Position numbers and translations under genes: made by a program
Shown: positions 61,329 through 64,000 of the stretch, piece after piece
Numbering within the stretch: position 1 is the first letter of the stretch
Layout of the letters: each line of letters opens with the position of its first letter
From: Flavobacteriaceae bacterium
GTDB taxonomy: Bacteria; Bacteroidota; Bacteroidia; Flavobacteriales; Flavobacteriaceae
Direction: 5' to 3'
DNA length: 64,000 nucleotides
NCBI GenBank assembly: GCA_021647405.1
Contig: JAKIUU010000004.1
Location: forward strand, 1 to 64,000
The notes under the pieces: generated by a model
Told to the model about the DNA's origin: nothing
The model's database searches: none
What the model saw: the letters and a program-made list of their open reading frames with translations, nothing else

Positions 61329-61796
61329 ATGACAACACTAAAAATAGGCGAGAAGGCGCCAAATTTTAAGGCTCTAAATCAGAAAGGTAAAGTTATTAAA
61401 CTATCAGACTACAAAGGTAAAAAATTAGTACTGTTTTTCTATCCAAAAGCAAGCACACCGGGTTGTACAATAGAAGCTTGTAATTTACGTGATAACTACC
61501 AATCGTTTTTAACCAGAGGTTATGCTATTTTAGGCGTTAGTGCAGATTCGGCTAAAAGGCAACAAAATTTTATAGATAAGAATAAATTGCCCTTTGATTT
61601 GTTGGCCGATGAAGACAAAACAGTAATCAATGCTTTTGGTGTTTGGGGTCCTAAAAAGTTTATGGGCAGAGAATATGACGGCATTCACCGCACCACTTTT
61701 ATAATTGATGAAAAGGGATATATTGAAAATGTGATTTTAAAGGTTAAAACCAAAGAACATTCAAATCAGATTATACCTTTAAATGATATAAGATAG
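61329..61796 (+). CDS. bcp: Peroxiredoxin, BCP/PrxQ type (thiol peroxidase)
   Basis: It reduces hydroperoxides with thiols in the cytosol. From the ATG at 61329 the 155 residues read MTTLKIGEKAPNFKALNQKG, then FFYPKASTPGCTIEACNLRD with the peroxidatic Cys (PGCT) and a second Cys five residues on (the PrxQ arrangement), and HRTTFIIDEKGYIENVI. An upstream in-frame ATG (61281) overlaps nth on the other strand and adds a non-family stretch, so it is rejected. Pairing with nth suggests an oxidative damage context, by neighbourhood only. Confidence 0.94.
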   Translation: MTTLKIGEKAPNFKALNQKGKVIKLSDYKGKKLVLFFYPKASTPGCTIEACNLRDNYQSFLTRGYAILGVSADSAKRQQNFIDKNKLPFDLLADEDKTVINAFGVWGPKKFMGREYDGIHRTTFIIDEKGYIENVILKVKTKEHSNQIIPLNDIR

Positions 61797-61883
61797 GGGC
61801 ATCCTTATTTTTTTTGTAAAAAGTAAAATATTTTAACGATATTTGGAAAATATATATTTAAAATCAATTAAAACACAATTTTT

Positions 61884-63536
61884 ATGAAAAAAACACTACT
61901 ATTACTCTGCTTTATATCAGGATTTATAATGCAGGCACAAGTAAATATACCTGATCCTATATTTGAACAGGTTCTCATGATGCAAGGGATAGATACAGGA
62001 AGGTTAGATGGCCAAATATCTACTAGTGATGCTTTAGCTGTAACGAGTCTTGATGTATCATTTTTTGCTGCTACAAGTAATATGCCCAGTTTGATTTCTG
62101 ACTTAACAGGTATAGAAGGCTTTACAAATCTTACAATTCTAAATTGTAGTGGCAATGAAATAAGAAGTTTAGATTTACATTTAAATACAAGCCTTCAAGT
62201 CTTGCATTGCGAAGGTAATGGCATGACAACTTTAAACGTGCAAAATGGATACAATATGACAATGCACGGTGCTTCAATGGTAAATACCCAAGTGGGTTAT
62301 TGGATGACTGGTAATAACTTGTTTTGCGTAACTACAGATGCACCTGCGGCTTTTTCTTCTATATCAATGCCGGGCGTACCAACTGCGCCACTTTCAAGCT
62401 TTCATATTGATGCTGGTGTACGTGGTTTTAGTCCAACAAGTTGTAATGACTTAGATATGACACCCTTCTTAGCCTCATTTCCAGCTGAAATTATTGCCAT
62501 TCTAAACGCACAAGCCGATGCCAATAGTGACGGCCACTTGCTATTGGGCGAAGTTATAGCCTTTATAGGGACCTTAGATCTTTCTACCATACCGGGTGGC
62601 GTAAGCGATTTATCCTTTTTAGATGCTTTTACAAGCGTAACAGGTTTAAATTTGGCTAACAGTGTTTTTTCTTCAATAGATTTAACCAATTACCCCGATT
62701 TGGCCAGTTTAGATTTAACTGGAAATACAAGTCTAGCTTCGTTAGATGCTTCTAGTTTGGCTGCATTGCAAACTTTAATAGCAGATGGTAATGCTGCCTT
62801 AACACAGTTACTTCTTTCAGGCTCTACCAATATGACTGATTTAACAACTGTAAACTGTCCTTTATTAGGTACAATTGATATGTCTGATTTAAGCCAATTA
62901 ACAACTTTGTTAGCTACGGGTAATGCTTTATTAACATCTTTAACATTACCAGGGCAGACCCCCCCCGGCCCTAAAAGTAATATAACAAATAAGACTTCTG
63001 TAGCTAATACAACTTTGACTACGATAGATTTACATGGCAATGGTTTGACAGGTACTTTAGATTTAACAAGCTATTCAGCGCTTACAACAATAAAAGTGAA
63101 TAATAATAATTTAACAGGGCTGAATGTTGGGAATGGCAATAATGCAAATGTGCCAACAGCCAATTTTGACGCAACAGGAAATGCAAGCTTAACAGAGATT
63201 ATTGTTGACGATGTTGCCTATTCAACTGCCAATTGGGCCTCTAAGGTAGATGCAGGTGTTACATTTAGAGCTGGAGGTGTTCTTGGTTTAGAAGAGAATG
63301 TTTTGTCTTCAAAAATTAATATTTTTCCCAATCCAACAAGAGGACTGTTAAATATTAGCATTCCTTCTAAATACTCAGTAAATAATATTTCTATTTTTGA
63401 TGTTACAGGAAAACGCGTAAAACAGGTCAGCACAGCTTCCGAACCAATTGACATCAGAAATCTATCTAATGGTTTTTATATTTTAAAAATTAAAACCAAT
63501 AAAGGTCAGGTATCTAAAAAGATATTAAAATACTAA
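61884..63536 (+). CDS. T9SS-exported leucine-rich-repeat-like surface protein
   Basis: The 550-residue protein has a signal peptide (1-19, ending FIMQAQ), irregular leucine-rich repeats (LTGIEGFTNLTILNCSGNEI, LDLHLNTSLQVLHCEGNGMT, later YPDLASLDLTGNTSLASLDA and SQLTTLLATGNALLTSLTLP) and a type IX secretion sorting domain at the end: LSSKINIFPNPTRGLLNISI, ISIFDVTGKRVKQVSTASEP, NLSNGFYILKIKTNKGQVSK. The middle section (about 195-235) is NSDGHLLLGEVIAFIGTLDL-like, recalling an EF-hand. It is a secreted or surface-attached protein, probably for adhesion; ligand unknown. No other gene of this type in the window. Confidence 0.85.
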   Translation: MKKTLLLLCFISGFIMQAQVNIPDPIFEQVLMMQGIDTGRLDGQISTSDALAVTSLDVSFFAATSNMPSLISDLTGIEGFTNLTILNCSGNEIRSLDLHLNTSLQVLHCEGNGMTTLNVQNGYNMTMHGASMVNTQVGYWMTGNNLFCVTTDAPAAFSSISMPGVPTAPLSSFHIDAGVRGFSPTSCNDLDMTPFLASFPAEIIAILNAQADANSDGHLLLGEVIAFIGTLDLSTIPGGVSDLSFLDAFTSVTGLNLANSVFSSIDLTNYPDLASLDLTGNTSLASLDASSLAALQTLIADGNAALTQLLLSGSTNMTDLTTVNCPLLGTIDMSDLSQLTTLLATGNALLTSLTLPGQTPPGPKSNITNKTSVANTTLTTIDLHGNGLTGTLDLTSYSALTTIKVNNNNLTGLNVGNGNNANVPTANFDATGNASLTEIIVDDVAYSTANWASKVDAGVTFRAGGVLGLEENVLSSKINIFPNPTRGLLNISIPSKYSVNNISIFDVTGKRVKQVSTASEPIDIRNLSNGFYILKIKTNKGQVSKKILKY

Positions 63537-63555
63537 GAAAGAATATTTCAATCTT

Positions 63556-63587
63556 AAAAAACCGCTCTTTTACAGAGCGGTTTTTTT
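63556..63587 (+). terminator. Terminator after the T9SS protein gene
   Basis: AAAAAACCGCTCT (63556-63568) and AGAGCGGTTTTTT (63574-63586) pair perfectly over 13 bp around TTTAC, with a T-run to 63587. Confidence 0.93.
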
Positions 63588-63818
63588 ATGCATCATTATT
63601 GTTTTTATTACCGCTAATCATATTCTTGAGTGTTACAACCTGTAATATTTTAGCATGAGTATTAAAATATATGAGATTCTAGGTTCGCTCTACGAAGGGA
63701 AAAGAAGACTGAAGTAATCTTGTCTGTGTTAGGATGCAGATAATGCGTGTACCTAGCATGTAATGGCAATATTTTATGGGTAAATTATTATATTGAATAT
63801 CTTATTTAGTGTATAATT

Positions 63819-63852
63819 AAAAAGCCCCTTATTTTTAAATAAGGGGCTTTTT
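63819..63852 (-). terminator. Terminator after pntB (bidirectional form)
   Basis: AAAAAGCCCCTTATTT (63819-63834) is the reverse complement of AAATAAGGGGCTTTTT (63837-63852). It lies 17 bp beyond the pntB stop and has a T-run in either orientation. Confidence 0.9.
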
Positions 63853-63868
63853 AAAGGATTATATAAGC

Positions 63869-64000
63869 TTACATATTCTTTAACTCAGCTATTAAAGTTT
63901 GTATAGTCTTTTTAGCATCGCCAAAGAGCATGGCTGTTTTTTGATTGTAAAATAACTCATTTTCTATGCCAGCATAACCCGGATTCATAGTTCGTTTATT
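63869..64000 (-). CDS. pntB: NAD(P) transhydrogenase beta subunit, C-terminal 43 residues (cut by window end)
   Basis: Reading the minus strand inward from base 64000 gives NKRTMNPGYAGIENELFYNQ, then KTAMLFGDAKKTIQTLIAEL and KNM before TAA (63869-63871). This matches the end of PntB (E. coli: [20 protein letters not shown], then HMLFGDAK, from memory), the proton-translocating transhydrogenase subunit with the NADP site. The gene continues beyond the window. Confidence 0.88.
   Translation of the reverse strand, partial: NKRTMNPGYAGIENELFYNQKTAMLFGDAKKTIQTLIAELKNM

Larger units (their letters stand above)
63537..63868. other. Gene-free stretch between the T9SS protein and pntB
   Basis: About 330 bp with two strong terminators at its ends (63556-63587 and 63819-63852). 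Between them, roughly 63590-63815, I see no ORF, tRNA-like cloverleaf, or clear repeat. The convergent arrangement explains the two terminators. Confidence 0.6.

Noticed and set aside
63590..63815. tRNA-like GGTTCGCTCT near 63680
   Set aside because: No acceptor, D or anticodon stem can be formed around it.

Overview
The window is a chromosomal segment of an AT-rich member of the Bacteroidota, most likely class Flavobacteriia. The signs are a fused CcoNO cytochrome oxidase, SusC/FecA-like TonB receptors with carboxypeptidase-D-like N-termini, a type IX secretion C-terminal sorting domain, a single-chain PurL, a bifunctional HisB, promoters of the TAnnTTTG type, and degenerate flavobacterial repeat elements, one of them read through as CHPERSRR. 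I saw no tRNA, rRNA, CRISPR array, prophage or intact transposase.

Layout. 1-2.4 kb: the cut 3' part of cysS, yidD, lgt. 2.5-6.9 kb: a large TonB-dependent receptor and ornithine aminotransferase. 6.9-17.8 kb: a micro-aerobic respiration block with an FNR/CRP-like regulator, divergent from ccoI-ccoS-ccoNO-ccoQ-ccoP-ccoG-ccoH-safE, followed by two tandem PPK2 kinases. 17.8-24.4 kb (minus strand): a DUF2752 protein, MiaE-like hydroxylase, Kef-type antiporter, dnaX and an acyl-CoA synthetase. 24.5-33.3 kb: pheT, pyrD, a CPBP protease with a membrane partner, and purL carrying a repeat element inside its coding sequence. 33.5-41.6 kb: a decayed rhuM pseudogene, then a complete his operon (hisGDCBHAFIE) preceded by a promoter, a leader peptide with an HHRHH run and an attenuator-like terminator. 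41.7-46.8 kb: topoisomerase IV subunits A and B flanking a small membrane protein. 46.9-54.6 kb: a FecI sigma/FecR anti-sigma/TonB receptor trio, divergent from a four-gene exported cassette (thioredoxin-like, ApbE flavin transferase, DUF4266 lipoprotein, DUF3570 outer-membrane protein). 54.7-64 kb: pssA, a calcium-repeat lipoprotein, an inverted-repeat relic, uvrA, an ECF sigma factor with a small downstream gene, nth, bcp, a T9SS-exported repeat protein, and the 3' end of pntB.

Most interesting system. The FecI/FecR/receptor trio and the Trx-ApbE-DUF4266-DUF3570 cassette are separated by 545 bp holding two copies of one bipartite motif, AAAGGTAGGGTAA, 13 nt, TGTTTTAT. Copy 2 lies just upstream of the cassette, and copy 1 precedes a short stretch ending in terminator-like hairpins. 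I infer that the neighbouring ECF sigma factor drives the cassette, and perhaps a small RNA, in response to a ligand sensed by the receptor. The role of the cassette is not known to me. An exported flavin transferase, a CxxC thioredoxin-like protein and a tiny lipoprotein ending in GGGCGCN suggest cell-envelope redox or metal chemistry.

Other regulatory structures visible in sequence are the his attenuator, an FNR-like box in the cco divergent region, a nested hairpin ending in a T-run before ccoG, and a 14-bp AU-rich hairpin that covers the start codon of the second ECF sigma factor.
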